A stretch of DNA of 64,000 nucleotides from Nostoc sp. FACHB-152. Lineage in GTDB: Bacteria; Cyanobacteriota; Cyanobacteriia; Cyanobacteriales; Nostocaceae. A program made the position numbers and the translations under genes. Where the stretch lies: positions 62,001-126,000 of the forward strand of contig NZ_JACJRV010000001.1 in NCBI RefSeq assembly GCF_014697475.1, written 5' to 3'. Position 1 is the first letter of the stretch, and every line of letters begins with the position of its first letter. Below are positions 1-9,757 of this stretch, piece after piece. Below the pieces are notes generated by a model that made no database searches, was not told the DNA's origin, and saw nothing but the letters and a program-made list of their open reading frames with translations.

Positions 1-2845
1 AGTTTCCAGCATTAGGATGGAAAAAACTATTTTCGTAAGCGATCGCTTGACGCGCTGCTTCTAAATAGGTGCGATTATCAGTCACAGCATAAAGCCGCAA
101 CAGTGCATAGGCAATGCCAGCCGCACCATGAGAGTAACCAGTTAAAGGTTTATTAGCTGTGTCTTGTAACACGTAGGCAGATTGACAATAATTGAGCAAA
201 TGCTCGCCACACTCCATTGCTCGCTGTAAGGTTAATGTATCTGATGTTGTTTCATACAGAGCCAATAGAGATAAAATCGCTCCGGCTGCACCACCAACAA
301 TATCAAATTTGGTATCTTTAGCGATCGCGGCGGGTGTGAGCAATTTAACAAGTTGCCGCACCTCCTCTTGTAGCTGGGGTAATTCTAAGAATTGGCTAAT
401 TTTGACCAGAGAGTAAATGATGGAAGGCAACCCTGTAGCACCACCAATACCCATATTCTCGGCTTGGGAATGATCTACTAGCAATGACTTTTGTACTAGT
501 TGGATGCTTTTTAAAGCTAAGTCACGAAACTCGGTATTACCAGTACAACGAGCTAAAGCGGCAAAGAATAAAGCAATTCCGCAATTGCCATCATATAAGT
601 TATCACCTAAAGGTTGAAGTTGATAACGTTCTGTAGCCAGGTCAAAGTTTAACCCAATCCAAGTGAGACTACCATCAGTACCAGCGATCGCACGTTTGGC
701 GATCGCCTTAGCAATTTCCTGCGCTTCTTGCACCAACTGTTCGGATGTCAATGCAGATATATCTTGTGCAGTTTCTCTAGAATCAACCGTTTCAGTTTGC
801 ATATTTTTTGCAACTCTGGCATAGAAAGCCAACTGAATAATCCCTACCTGCACAGCCAAATTTGCTTCGCTGAATTTTTGCAATCGAGTTAAAACATCGT
901 TTAAGCTAGGCTGTTGAAAGTACTCAACAATCTTTTGTGCTTCATTTAAAGCTAGAGTATCACTACCAGTTGTAGCGTTAAAGTAGGGAACATCTAACTG
1001 TTCTACTGCCCTCAGTTCAGCCGCCAAAATCTGCCATGCTAAAGGCTTTTTCTGAGGGAATAGAAAAGCTCTACTCAGAAAGTCAGCCTCTATACTCCAA
1101 TCGCGTCCATCGCTGAGGAATTGTGGAGATAAAGCATTGTTCAATATCCTGCCGTAAATCCTCGTGGGACGGAAAATAAATCTTACCTGCTGAGAACGAA
1201 AGGCCGCGAGGACACTATCAGACTCTAACAGAGCTTCTCTATGACTCACCAGAAAACGATACATTTGCTCAAATCCAGTGACTAATTCATCTATATAATC
1301 GTTCGGTGATAATAAAGCTCCATACAACATAGGGATGTTTTTTTGCAAAGGTCGGTTCATGTTCTCAAACCCTTGCTGCATATCATCCGTATTGATAAAC
1401 TTCCATACGGGCATAGGGATAGGTGCTGGTTGACTTTCAACACTACCTAAACCGCTCAAGTCAAAAGCCACAGAATGATCGGCGCTAAAATCCCACATTG
1501 GCAACATCCCTGTAGTCAAGACTGAATCTGAAAGTTGGTCTGTGGCTACAGAAGCTGCTGTTTGTTCTAACAATTCTTCCATCGCTTTTGCTTGGTGGTG
1601 CAAGACTGTTTCCATATCAATCAACACCAAATGTTCACCGCAAGCGATTAAATTTTCATAATGACAATCGCTAGCCCCTAATAAATATAAGAGGCAGAGC
1701 AACATCCCCGCTCTGATGTAAAAACGTTTTGCAGCCGCTTCATCTTCGCAAGGTTGTTGTTCTACATATTCCACCCAACCGTAGGTCTGACGACTCAAAA
1801 TTTTCAGTATTTTAAAGTTTAATTCAGATGCTTCCAGCCCTAGAGATTTGCTAAGTTCTAGGTTTTGATTGCACCACTCTAAAAACTGACAGTATGTAAC
1901 TTCTAAATCTAGATTTTTGGGCTTGTAGATTAGTTTTAATCCAGATGCAAAAGTTAAAGAAATAACTGATTGATTCTGATTATGCAAATCAGACAAACCA
2001 GATTGAAGCTCTATAACTTTACCAATATTACTATTTTCGCCAAATAACTGTTTTATGTTGAAAAAATCTTCATTTAACCTTTCTATAAATTTTGCTGTTG
2101 TTTCCACCCAAAATTCAATGGTCGTTACTACAAATCTGCTTAATACAGGATATTTTTTAAACAATCCCATTAACCCATCAGCTAGTAATCTTTCTACAAA
2201 AGCCTTGTACTGTTCTGTATTATTAATAGATGAGCTACTTTTGATAATCAGATTTAGTAAATTTTTACCTAGAGGACGAGAATGAGAAAATTCAAAATCT
2301 AGAGTTTTGGCAGTTATATTAGCTAATCTTTGCAGTAAAGATTGCTCTAAGCTTAGGTAAGCTGATTCTGTGAGTGAATGCAGTGGTAATGAATCAGAGC
2401 CTAAACGCCGGAGCAATTTCTGTCTTGCTACACCACATAAAGGTAGTAATACATCTTCAAAAGGATAAGGATGATCTGGATTTATCGGAGTTGGATATAT
2501 AAGTTGTCCGTTAAATTCCAAGACTGTTTGAATAATCTCACTCAGAGTATTTGCCCATTCTGGCAAAGTTTGACTATCAAATATTGATTCTGTTCCTAGG
2601 ATATAATTGACACTCTCAGAATCCCATTCATCCCACTCTAGGCGTTTTTGAAATTGTTGCCAGTTACCTTGGGCGGCAACTTGGCACCAACGAGCCAGAC
2701 GTGTGTTTGTTTCTGCTTCGTTGAGTTTAGTGCTTGGCTCTGGAAAAGATGGCTGATTTAAACGTTCAGATAAAAATCTAGCTTTACCGACAATTTCTGC
2801 TATATCAGAGTGCTTGACTGTTGATTTGGATGGGATGGTAATCAT
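1..2845 (-). CDS. lanM: Class II lanthipeptide synthetase LanM (C-terminus beyond window)
   Basis: This is a bifunctional enzyme that would phosphorylate and eliminate Ser/Thr in a precursor peptide and then cyclise the dehydro-residues with Cys to form (methyl)lanthionine rings. The reading frame is open from an ATG at 2845 to the window edge (948 codons). The N-terminal half is the DUF4135 dehydratase, with the kinase-like motif DCHYENL near residue 390 followed by LIDMET. The C-terminal part is LanC-like, with YDGNCGIALFF, GIGGATGLPS and GYSHGAAGI near residue 900. The Cys/Cys-His zinc ligands of LanC would lie beyond position 1 and cannot be checked. A good ribosome binding site, GGAGGA, sits 8 nt before the ATG. 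No precursor peptide gene is visible upstream, so it must lie elsewhere. The AraC-type regulator upstream is on the same strand. Confidence 0.93.
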   Translation of the reverse strand, partial: MITIPSKSTVKHSDIAEIVGKARFLSERLNQPSFPEPSTKLNEAETNTRLARWCQVAAQGNWQQFQKRLEWDEWDSESVNYILGTESIFDSQTLPEWANTLSEIIQTVLEFNGQLIYPTPINPDHPYPFEDVLLPLCGVARQKLLRRLGSDSLPLHSLTESAYLSLEQSLLQRLANITAKTLDFEFSHSRPLGKNLLNLIIKSSSSINNTEQYKAFVERLLADGLMGLFKKYPVLSRFVVTTIEFWVETTAKFIERLNEDFFNIKQLFGENSNIGKVIELQSGLSDLHNQNQSVISLTFASGLKLIYKPKNLDLEVTYCQFLEWCNQNLELSKSLGLEASELNFKILKILSRQTYGWVEYVEQQPCEDEAAAKRFYIRAGMLLCLLYLLGASDCHYENLIACGEHLVLIDMETVLHHQAKAMEELLEQTAASVATDQLSDSVLTTGMLPMWDFSADHSVAFDLSGLGSVESQPAPIPMPVWKFINTDDMQQGFENMNRPLQKNIPMLYGALLSPNDYIDELVTGFEQMYRFLVSHREALLESDSVLAAFRSQQVRFIFRPTRIYGRILNNALSPQFLSDGRDWSIEADFLSRAFLFPQKKPLAWQILAAELRAVEQLDVPYFNATTGSDTLALNEAQKIVEYFQQPSLNDVLTRLQKFSEANLAVQVGIIQLAFYARVAKNMQTETVDSRETAQDISALTSEQLVQEAQEIAKAIAKRAIAGTDGSLTWIGLNFDLATERYQLQPLGDNLYDGNCGIALFFAALARCTGNTEFRDLALKSIQLVQKSLLVDHSQAENMGIGGATGLPSIIYSLVKISQFLELPQLQEEVRQLVKLLTPAAIAKDTKFDIVGGAAGAILSLLALYETTSDTLTLQRAMECGEHLLNYCQSAYVLQDTANKPLTGYSHGAAGIAYALLRLYAVTDNRTYLEAARQAIAYENSFFHPNAGN

Positions 2846-2979
2846 GAATTAAGTCCTCCAGTTTTAAAAAATAATTCCCGTAGATGTATATAGATGTGAT
2901 TGAGCAAATCCTATTTGATATTGTGCAAAGAGGATATTCGAGGCATTAACAATGCTTTTTTACATATGAGCAAAGAGAC

Positions 2980-3921
2980 TCATTTATACAGTTTCATCTC
3001 TTCAATGATTTTGTAGACAAAGTTTTGAGGAAGTTGCGTTTTCTGACGCTGCTCTTTTCTCCACACTTGCGGAGTAGTTTTATGATATTGACGAAACTGG
3101 CGGAAGAAGTGGCCTTCATACTGATAGCCAACAGCCTCAGCAATTTGATTTATGGAATGGTCTGTCTCTAAAAGTAAGGTACGTGCTGCTAGCATCCGAC
3201 GTTCAACAATCCAATGATTCACAGGTTTACCTGTGCAACGCCGCACTAAATCAGTGAGGTAAGCTGCTGAATAGCCAACTGACTGGGCTACATCACACAG
3301 GGTAATTGGTTGATGATAATTAGCCTCAATAAAATCAAAGACAGCACTCAACTGAGGGTGGTTAGAGAATCTTGATTTCATATCTGCTAGATTCGCTGTG
3401 TCAACCCAGAGTGGTAATGTCGTGGTTGGATGTTGTGTAGTTTTCGGTTCTAAGGATAAATGTTCTACAGGGTATGCAAAATTGCTATTAGCCATATCTG
3501 GCTGAGTTTGGTAGCTCTCATGAAGTGAAATAGAGCAACATTCAGCACCTTGATGCCCCATATAGGTAATAGTGATTTCCAGTGAACAATTTTGGCCTGT
3601 CTGAGTTTGATATGAACCTTCAAAATATAAAGAACCTTGCTGTTGGAGCTTTGTCCAATACTTTGACCAAACTTCTACCAAGCTTTGTAATTTGAGGTCT
3701 TGCAGAGTCAGAGAAGCTATTTCCTGATGAGAGTAGCCCAAAAATTTACACGCAGTATCATTAGCATAGAGGATTTGTTGATCTGCCCTTACCCATAAAA
3801 CTGCATATGCCGCACGTTCTGGCAACAATTTACTTATATGCAGATTGTGTTGTGACGATTGCCATTTTGCTTGAAGGTTATGTTGTTCTATAGCCCATTC
3901 GTTTGAAATCTTATTCGTCAT
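2980..3921 (-). CDS. PAS domain-containing AraC-family transcriptional regulator
   Basis: This is a 313-residue DNA-binding regulator. Residues about 30-140 form a PAS sensor domain, visible as YANDTACKFLGYSHQEIASL. The C-terminal 100 residues hold the double helix-turn-helix of the AraC/XylS family, including ITLCDVAQSVGYSAAYLTDL and the second-helix signature INQIAEAVGYQYEGHFFRQF. No cofactor is obvious for the PAS fold. The gene is on the same strand as the LanM gene and ends 134 nt before its start, so it may control lanthipeptide production; that link is inferred from position only. The ATG at 3921 is the only plausible start. Confidence 0.88.
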   Translation of the reverse strand: MTNKISNEWAIEQHNLQAKWQSSQHNLHISKLLPERAAYAVLWVRADQQILYANDTACKFLGYSHQEIASLTLQDLKLQSLVEVWSKYWTKLQQQGSLYFEGSYQTQTGQNCSLEITITYMGHQGAECCSISLHESYQTQPDMANSNFAYPVEHLSLEPKTTQHPTTTLPLWVDTANLADMKSRFSNHPQLSAVFDFIEANYHQPITLCDVAQSVGYSAAYLTDLVRRCTGKPVNHWIVERRMLAARTLLLETDHSINQIAEAVGYQYEGHFFRQFRQYHKTTPQVWRKEQRQKTQLPQNFVYKIIEEMKLYK

Positions 3922-4323
3922 ACAGATATTTATGTATTAAAGCAAATTAACACTTTAAGTTCCACAACTTTGTTGTTTTTTGGTATCCACGTCAACAATC
4001 AAATTAGGATGTGGATATTACGAAAATGTAGAAAATTAGGAAACAAAAGTTTTATCTACACTTATTGCTACACCAAATTTAAAACATATTCCGCACGGCT
4101 ACTCGGATTTTGTACCTAACTCAGTAAACTGGTAAAAGGTAAATAAAGCTCCCGCTTTGCTCATTCGTAAATGAGTTAGGAAAAATGGGCAATCACAAGT
4201 TACTTGACTGCTATTATTAAGCAATTAATATAATAAGGCTTCTTCTTCAAACTAAAATTTTTCGCAAAAATGTGAAAACTGTTACAAACCTTTATACAGG
4301 GACGCTGAATTTATTGCTGTCTG
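3922..4323. other. Intergenic region upstream of the AraC-type regulator
   Basis: This AT-rich spacer of about 400 bp holds the promoter region of the AraC-type gene and the downstream end of the FUSC gene. No convincing ORF, repeat or terminator was seen. Confidence 0.5.
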
Positions 4324-6603
4324 CTATCCTTGTATACGCCCAATTACACAGTGGATAACTTTAATTTCATTCACAATTCGCTCTAGTTCTGTAGATAAAA
4401 GAGTTTGTTCTCGGACGGCTTGTAATGTGGGCGTTAAAGTGTGAGAATTTGTAGCAATTTCTGATAAACGAGCAGTATGTAACTGTTCAATTTGGTTGAG
4501 AATGACTTCAAGATAGCTATCCAGTGCTGGTAAAGGTTGGGGTGAGTGTCCTTGTTGAAGAGCATCTGCTAAGTTTTCCAACACTTGAACAATGGTATCT
4601 GTCAGTTGCTGGAGTTGGATAAATTGATACTCGCCACTAAATTCTGACAGATGTTCTGCCAGTGTTGTTACCGAACTAAACAAACTACGAATGTAAAGTA
4701 TTAACGTCATTACAGGTTCAATTTCTCCTTGCACGTGACGAGGTTCGCTAAACAAGCGTTGAGCGGCGGCACTAGCGTTAGAGTTCTCTAGTGCTGCTTG
4801 ATGGCGTAGCGTATTGATAGAGGCAAACAAATTTGGTTGTGGGTGGAGGTAGTTTGTGATTACCTGTTGAAAGTAGCTGAGATTGGCTCGAATTGTCTTT
4901 TCTAATTGTGCTGGAAGTTGCTGTCGTTCCCAACGCGGGAAAAGTAAATAGCTGCCAACCAGTGCTAGTCCACCCCCAACCAAGCTATCAACAATACGCA
5001 GCACTCCTACCTGCCAGCCACTTGTACTAATCAAGTTGAGTAGTAAGATAATGGCGGGAGTGAGCAATATAGTAAATAGGCTGTAGCTTAAAGCTCGCAC
5101 TGACATAGCAATGAAGACTAAAAGTAGTAAACACAGTGCGATCGCAGTTTGATTATTCACTAGTAAAATGAGAATAATCCCAATAATTCCACCTAAAATA
5201 GTCCCGATAACTCTTTGAACTGTTGTTTGGAACGTGCCGCCAAAGTTAGGTTTGAGTGCAACTAAGGCTGTTAATGTAATCCAGTAACCTCTGGGTAGTT
5301 GCAATACTGAGGCGATAAATTCCGCAAATGTTGTAATTAGTGCTAGGCGCAACGCATGGCGAAAGATGACTGAATTAAAAGTGAAGTTATTTCGCAATGT
5401 ATCAATAATTGCCGAAGGTTTTGATTGAGGTAGAGAGAAAATATCTTCCTGAAGAATGCGACGCTGTTTTCCTTGTTTTAAATCTGCAATAATGTCTGCA
5501 TTAGTATGAATTTGCTGTGCCAGATTTATCAGACTAGTAGTAATCTTCCTCAAATTGACTAAATCGCCATACTCATCTGCTTGTGGGTTGGTTGTTTTAA
5601 GGACATGAGAACGTAAAACTTGCCACTGGTGTTGGAGTGCTTCAACTGTGCGATCTAAATCCCCAAGATGAACTGTGCTTTTCTCTTTAACAATTGCTTT
5701 TGACAACATGAAAAGAGCAATTGCCAACTGTTCTATTACTTGCTGAATTTCTCTATGTAACTGAAAAGATAATTGATTTTCAGATGCGATCGCTAACATT
5801 TCGCTGACTGCAACTATAGAATTCAGAATTTGATTAGCATTCTCAATCAAAATTAATAAGTTATTTCCCCGTTGGTTAGCACCTTTCTGCACAGTCCACT
5901 TAGCAGCCCAGACACTGCGAGCAGATATCAAACTCGCAATTACTGCATCCTGAGATGGCAAAAATCGTTCTGCCCACTCTTGTCGATTTTGGGGATTTAA
6001 TACTCTTTGGCTGGCTAAATCTACAAATTTGCTTAACGACAGATAACAATTAGCAACGGTTTGTATTGCTGGGTCATTCGGGCGCACTGCCCAAAGTATT
6101 AATGACACTAAGATTGTCCATGTTCCACCTGTTAGACACAGCACACAGTGTTGAATAAGAGTAGAAAAATTGGTAAATGTAGCAAATTTAGCCAGTGCAA
6201 TGACAAACATAATGGAAGTGACTAAGCTCACAGATGAGGCTACATTGCCATACAGACTTGCTAAACCTGCGATAAACATCACAATAAACGTTGTCAGGAT
6301 GGTTAACCAAAGATAACTGCTCGCTAGACTGGCAATGAAAAATACTGTAGTCACTGCAATTGTAGCTGCGCTCATCGCCATCAGCTGCTGGCGATAGGTG
6401 CCGTCAACATTTACCATCCCAACAAACCAAGCTGCCATAGTAGAGATCGCGCTGGCAGCAGCCTGACCAGTAATAATACCAACCCCTATTGGAACACCTA
6501 AGATCAAAAGACTACGCACTCCAGAAAAAAATGCGGGTCTACCTGGCTGGAGTTGAAACTGTTGTAACAACCAATCAAAAGAACGTTTATTTGTAGATGC
6601 CAT
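4324..6603 (-). CDS. FUSC-family integral membrane protein (YccS/aromatic acid exporter-like)
   Basis: This 759-residue protein is predicted to lie in the inner membrane. It has two blocks of about six hydrophobic segments (residues about 25-175 and 410-555), each followed by a long soluble helical region, which is the YccS/FusC architecture. The second block carries the family-like run LPRGYWITLTALVALKPNFG followed by QTTVQRVIGTILGGIIG. Family members export aromatic acids or fusaric acid, but many have no known substrate, so the transported compound is unknown here. The gene stands alone between two spacers of about 400 bp. The start ATG at 6603 has only a weak ribosome binding site. Confidence 0.85.
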   Translation of the reverse strand: MASTNKRSFDWLLQQFQLQPGRPAFFSGVRSLLILGVPIGVGIITGQAAASAISTMAAWFVGMVNVDGTYRQQLMAMSAATIAVTTVFFIASLASSYLWLTILTTFIVMFIAGLASLYGNVASSVSLVTSIMFVIALAKFATFTNFSTLIQHCVLCLTGGTWTILVSLILWAVRPNDPAIQTVANCYLSLSKFVDLASQRVLNPQNRQEWAERFLPSQDAVIASLISARSVWAAKWTVQKGANQRGNNLLILIENANQILNSIVAVSEMLAIASENQLSFQLHREIQQVIEQLAIALFMLSKAIVKEKSTVHLGDLDRTVEALQHQWQVLRSHVLKTTNPQADEYGDLVNLRKITTSLINLAQQIHTNADIIADLKQGKQRRILQEDIFSLPQSKPSAIIDTLRNNFTFNSVIFRHALRLALITTFAEFIASVLQLPRGYWITLTALVALKPNFGGTFQTTVQRVIGTILGGIIGIILILLVNNQTAIALCLLLLVFIAMSVRALSYSLFTILLTPAIILLLNLISTSGWQVGVLRIVDSLVGGGLALVGSYLLFPRWERQQLPAQLEKTIRANLSYFQQVITNYLHPQPNLFASINTLRHQAALENSNASAAAQRLFSEPRHVQGEIEPVMTLILYIRSLFSSVTTLAEHLSEFSGEYQFIQLQQLTDTIVQVLENLADALQQGHSPQPLPALDSYLEVILNQIEQLHTARLSEIATNSHTLTPTLQAVREQTLLSTELERIVNEIKVIHCVIGRIQG

Positions 6604-6988
6604 TATTATGCTGGCGATTATTAATTAACTAGAGTAAAACTCAATGGTAATGTTTCGCTCCGCTTATAATTCATTTTTTGCTTATACCATTTCACGAAAA
6701 ATCTAATATAAATGTAAATCCTGAAAGCTTTGCTGCTCTAAATTTTTTAATTGCGTTAGTGCAGCGTTAGCGAGCTTGCGAGCGTCATTTTGAATTGGTA
6801 TAGTTCTTTACGATAAGATATTTGCAACTCAACCTAAACCTATCTTAGGCAAGATTTGTTATATTATGCTCTAATCTATGAATTGAGGCATAAATGAGCT
6901 AATTGCTTCAGAGCAAAAAATTGTAGATCACTCAAAATCCCCCTTAATCAGGAGGACTTTGAGATATTATTGCACCTTGAAAAATGGC
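6604..6988. repeat. Intergenic region with a dispersed Nostoc-type repeat and a stem-loop
   Basis: The spacer contains a dispersed repeat at about 6755-6793 with the core GCGTTAGCGAGCTTGCGAGC. The same core recurs at 16331-16352 (other strand) and in diverged form at 31036-31068. At 6935-6965 an imperfect hairpin (arms TCAAAATCCCCCT and AGGAGGACTTTGA) lies just downstream of proA and could protect or end that transcript, but it lacks an adjacent U-tract. Confidence 0.55.
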
Positions 6989-8293
6989 TTATAAATCTTG
7001 ATGGGTAAAAGCCTTAGCATTTGCTCCGGTGTAAGTAGCTACAATGTGTCCATCACCTGTCATTTGATATTTGTATGTGATCAATCCTTCTAAGCCGACG
7101 GGGCCACGGGGAGGCATTTGTTGGGTACTGATGCCGACTTCTGCACCAAAACCGTAGCGGAAGCCATCAGCAAAGCGTGTAGAACAATTGTGGAAGACTC
7201 CGGCTGAGTTTACCAAGCCAAAGAAAGTTTCAGCTGTGGCATTATCTTCAGTAATAATTACGTCGGTGTGGCGAGAACCGTATTGGTTAATATGAGCGAT
7301 CGCATCTTCTAATGAGTCTACAATCTTAATCGACACAATTAAATCGCTGTATTCTGTTTCCCAATCTGTTTCGCTGGCAGCAGCAATATTAGGTAATATT
7401 TCTAAGGTGCGTTCATCACCTTTTATTTCCACATGGCTGGCTTGTAAAGCGGCTGCAACCTTAGGTAAAAATTCGCCAGCAATTGATTGATGAACTAGTA
7501 AAGTTTCAATAGCATTACAAGCAGCAGCATACTGCACTTTGGAATCAACAGTAATCTCGACTGCTTTGGTAATATTTGCGGCTTCATCTATATAAGCATG
7601 ACAAATACCATCTGCATGACCGAGTACAGGAATACGGGTATTTTCTTGCACAAACCGCACAAAAGAATTAGAACCTCTAGGAATAATTAAATCTACGTAT
7701 TTATCTAATTTCAAAAGTTCTACAGTTTCTTCTCTTGTTGTTAGCAACTGCACTGCATCAGGACTAACAGCAGTTTGCGATAATCCTTGTTTAATTGCTT
7801 TGACTATCGCTTCACAAGAACGCACTGCTTCTCTACCACATTTGAGAATTACACCGTTACCCGACTTAATAGCTAAAGAGACAATTTGAATTGCTGCTTC
7901 TGGACGCGCTTCAAAAATTATCCCCAACACACCCAAAGGACAAGTAATGCGTTTTAAGACTAAGCCTGTATCAAGTTCGCGGTGAATCTGCACTTTGCCA
8001 ACAGGATCGGCTAGTTTACCAACATCTCGGACACCAGCGATCGCATCTCTTAATTTATGTTCATCTAACTGCAACCGTTTATATAGAGGTTTGGCAATTC
8101 CTTGGGCTGCTGCTGCTTCACAGTCAGCCACATTCGCCTGCAATATTTCTTCTGTTGCTGATTCTAATGCTTGGGCGATCGCTTCGATAGCTTGATTTTT
8201 TGCTTCGGTTGACAGAATCGCCAGCTTACTTGCAGCTTGGCGTGTTTGTCCGGCGATCGCAACTAGGGAAGACGCAACTTGAACAATAGTCAT
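6989..8293 (-). CDS. proA: Glutamate-5-semialdehyde dehydrogenase (gamma-glutamyl phosphate reductase)
   Basis: ProA reduces gamma-glutamyl phosphate to glutamate-5-semialdehyde with NADPH, the second step of proline synthesis, in the cytosol. The protein shows the ALDH-superfamily fold signatures: the catalytic cysteine in [15 protein letters not shown], the nucleotide-binding run [17 protein letters not shown], and the C-terminal [20 protein letters not shown]. The frame could begin at 8344, but those 17 extra codons lack a ribosome binding site. The ATG at 8293 gives [10 protein letters not shown] and the usual length of about 434 residues, and it has an AAAGAG about 12 nt upstream. No proB is adjacent. 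Confidence 0.95.
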   Translation of the reverse strand: MTIVQVASSLVAIAGQTRQAASKLAILSTEAKNQAIEAIAQALESATEEILQANVADCEAAAAQGIAKPLYKRLQLDEHKLRDAIAGVRDVGKLADPVGKVQIHRELDTGLVLKRITCPLGVLGIIFEARPEAAIQIVSLAIKSGNGVILKCGREAVRSCEAIVKAIKQGLSQTAVSPDAVQLLTTREETVELLKLDKYVDLIIPRGSNSFVRFVQENTRIPVLGHADGICHAYIDEAANITKAVEITVDSKVQYAAACNAIETLLVHQSIAGEFLPKVAAALQASHVEIKGDERTLEILPNIAAASETDWETEYSDLIVSIKIVDSLEDAIAHINQYGSRHTDVIITEDNATAETFFGLVNSAGVFHNCSTRFADGFRYGFGAEVGISTQQMPPRGPVGLEGLITYKYQMTGDGHIVATYTGANAKAFTHQDL

Positions 8294-8344
8294 GTCAAAA
8301 AATAACTCTTTATTATGGCACAAACCTTTATTCCATCCTATCAA

Positions 8345-8457
8345 AGAGGTTAGAGGCTAGGGCTTAGGGGCTAGGGATGAGAGGCTAGTATTTTTACTTT
8401 ACACTTAGCACTTTCAAGTCAATCGCGGGAAAAACTTTCTTCTCTAGCCTCTAGCCC
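8345..8457. repeat. Heptamer-type STRR repeats (AGGCTAGGG family)
   Basis: The spacer between nif3-like and proA is filled at both ends with variants of AGAGGCTAGGG in opposite orientations (8346-8388 and about 8440-8461), so the arms could pair. The same motif recurs at about 30962-30990. This matches the short tandemly repeated repetitive sequences known from heterocystous cyanobacteria. Confidence 0.6.
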
Positions 8458-9174
8458 CTACTTAATAACTACTTCCAAACTCGGCCAGCGTTCTTGCAGT
8501 ATCCTCGCCAAAGCACGTAAACCCCAGACTTCGCTACGATAATGACCAACTGCTAATGCTCCTATTTTAGTTTCTCGGAGTGCCTCTGCTGCTGGCTGTC
8601 GCAACTGTCCTGTGATGTAAACATCTGCACCACGCGCTGCTGCTTCACGTACTAATAAATCTGTCATTGCACCCACAACAGCAATTCGTGTGATTTCAGT
8701 ATTTATAGGTTGACTGACTTTTTCATAGCCGCCAAAAATTTTTGATATGCGATCGCATAAATTACCAAAGCTTTGGCTAGAAATTTCTCCTAACATTCCA
8801 ATTGGTCTATTTTCCTTTTCTCCTAATATTTCTAATTTAGAAATATTTAACACCTGAGCCAAGCGAATATTAAAACCTATTGTTAAATATTCATCAAAAG
8901 GGAGATGATAAGAAATTACGCCCATATTATCTTTAATATGTTCTATTTCTAGTTTCCACGGTCGGTGTAAAAAAAGCGCATCTACACTTTCAGCCGTCAT
9001 CCATTCTTGAAATTTCTCTCCAGGTTTGAGAGCTAATCCTATACGTTTTATAGGACGAGATGACGCTAAATATATACCTCCTCTCTCATTTAGAGGAAAG
9101 CGTTCTACACTAAATAAATCATTGAGAAATTCTGCGATTATCTCCAAAGATATAGCAATATATTCTGATTTCAT
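8458..9174 (-). CDS. Nif3-like dinuclear metal centre protein (DUF34/NIF3 family)
   Basis: This 238-residue protein belongs to the NIF3/YbgI family, whose members bind two metal ions through conserved His/Asp/Glu and have been linked to GTP cyclohydrolase-like or metal-chaperone roles; the function is unsettled. Visible family features are ALFLHRPWKL (N-terminal metal-site region), the IAVVGAMTDLLVREAAARGA block and GALAVGHYRSEVWGLRAL near the C-terminus, which supplies the second His/Glu set. It starts 3 nt after the stop of the ABM-like gene, so the two are probably co-transcribed. Confidence 0.85.
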   Translation of the reverse strand: MKSEYIAISLEIIAEFLNDLFSVERFPLNERGGIYLASSRPIKRIGLALKPGEKFQEWMTAESVDALFLHRPWKLEIEHIKDNMGVISYHLPFDEYLTIGFNIRLAQVLNISKLEILGEKENRPIGMLGEISSQSFGNLCDRISKIFGGYEKVSQPINTEITRIAVVGAMTDLLVREAAARGADVYITGQLRQPAAEALRETKIGALAVGHYRSEVWGLRALARILQERWPSLEVVIK

Positions 9175-9177
9175 TAT

Positions 9178-9639
9178 TTACAAATTATTTTGTCGCTCAT
9201 CAAGCAGAACGTCAAAATGTTTAACCTTGGCCTCTGGCTCAATTAAATATTCATTATCTCTAGGCAGAGGACTGACCTTTTCAATATCATTACCAGCAAA
9301 AGCCCGAATTGCATCCCGCGATCGCCAATAAGAAATAACAGTAAACTCTGTAACTTCGCCAACGTTACGGCGGAACACTTGCACACCTAAATTACCAGGA
9401 ATCGACTTAATTTTTGTGATTCCAGCTTTTAGCAAATAATCATAATATTCTGCGGCTTTGGCATTGGGTGTTTTACCTTGCCAGATACGTGCCACTACTG
9501 TTTTAGATTGAGAGTTATTTGTCCTGTTTGCGGGTACAGGAACTTTTGCCGGATTAACTTGTGCAACAGCAGTCAGTGATAAAGAACTAAGCAATAGTGA
9601 GCAGCCAAAAAGTACACCCAATAACTGCTTACTATTCAT
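9178..9639 (-). CDS. Secreted ABM-like (antibiotic biosynthesis monooxygenase fold) protein
   Basis: This 153-residue protein has an N-terminal signal peptide (hydrophobic run LLGVLFGCSLLLSSLSL, then AVAQ, about residues 5-27), so it is exported. The mature part resembles the dimeric alpha/beta-barrel of ABM-type proteins: AKAAEYYDYLLKAGITKIKS, LGVQVFRRNVGEVTEFTVIS and YWRSRDAIRAFAGNDIEKV. No catalytic residues can be assigned, and a monooxygenase activity should not be assumed. It precedes the Nif3-like gene by 3 nt. Confidence 0.65.
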   Translation of the reverse strand: MNSKQLLGVLFGCSLLLSSLSLTAVAQVNPAKVPVPANRTNNSQSKTVVARIWQGKTPNAKAAEYYDYLLKAGITKIKSIPGNLGVQVFRRNVGEVTEFTVISYWRSRDAIRAFAGNDIEKVSPLPRDNEYLIEPEAKVKHFDVLLDERQNNL

Positions 9640-9710
9640 ACAGATATAACTACTGATTCTGAAACATTTTAGTACATCATCTTTTAGCCATTTCTACCTC
9701 CCTAGAAATA

Positions 9711-9757
9711 TTCTGCGTTCCTCCGCGCTAACTCAGCGTCACTCTGCGTTTAAAAAC
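9711..9757. repeat. Dispersed TCTGCGT/CTCCGCGC repeat, copy 1
   Basis: This short GC-rich repeat directly downstream of the cbiG-cobJ stop has the core CTCCGCGCTAACTCAGCG followed by TCTGCGTTTAAAAAC. Related copies lie at 31901-31937 and 42432-42480. Its role is unknown. Confidence 0.5.
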
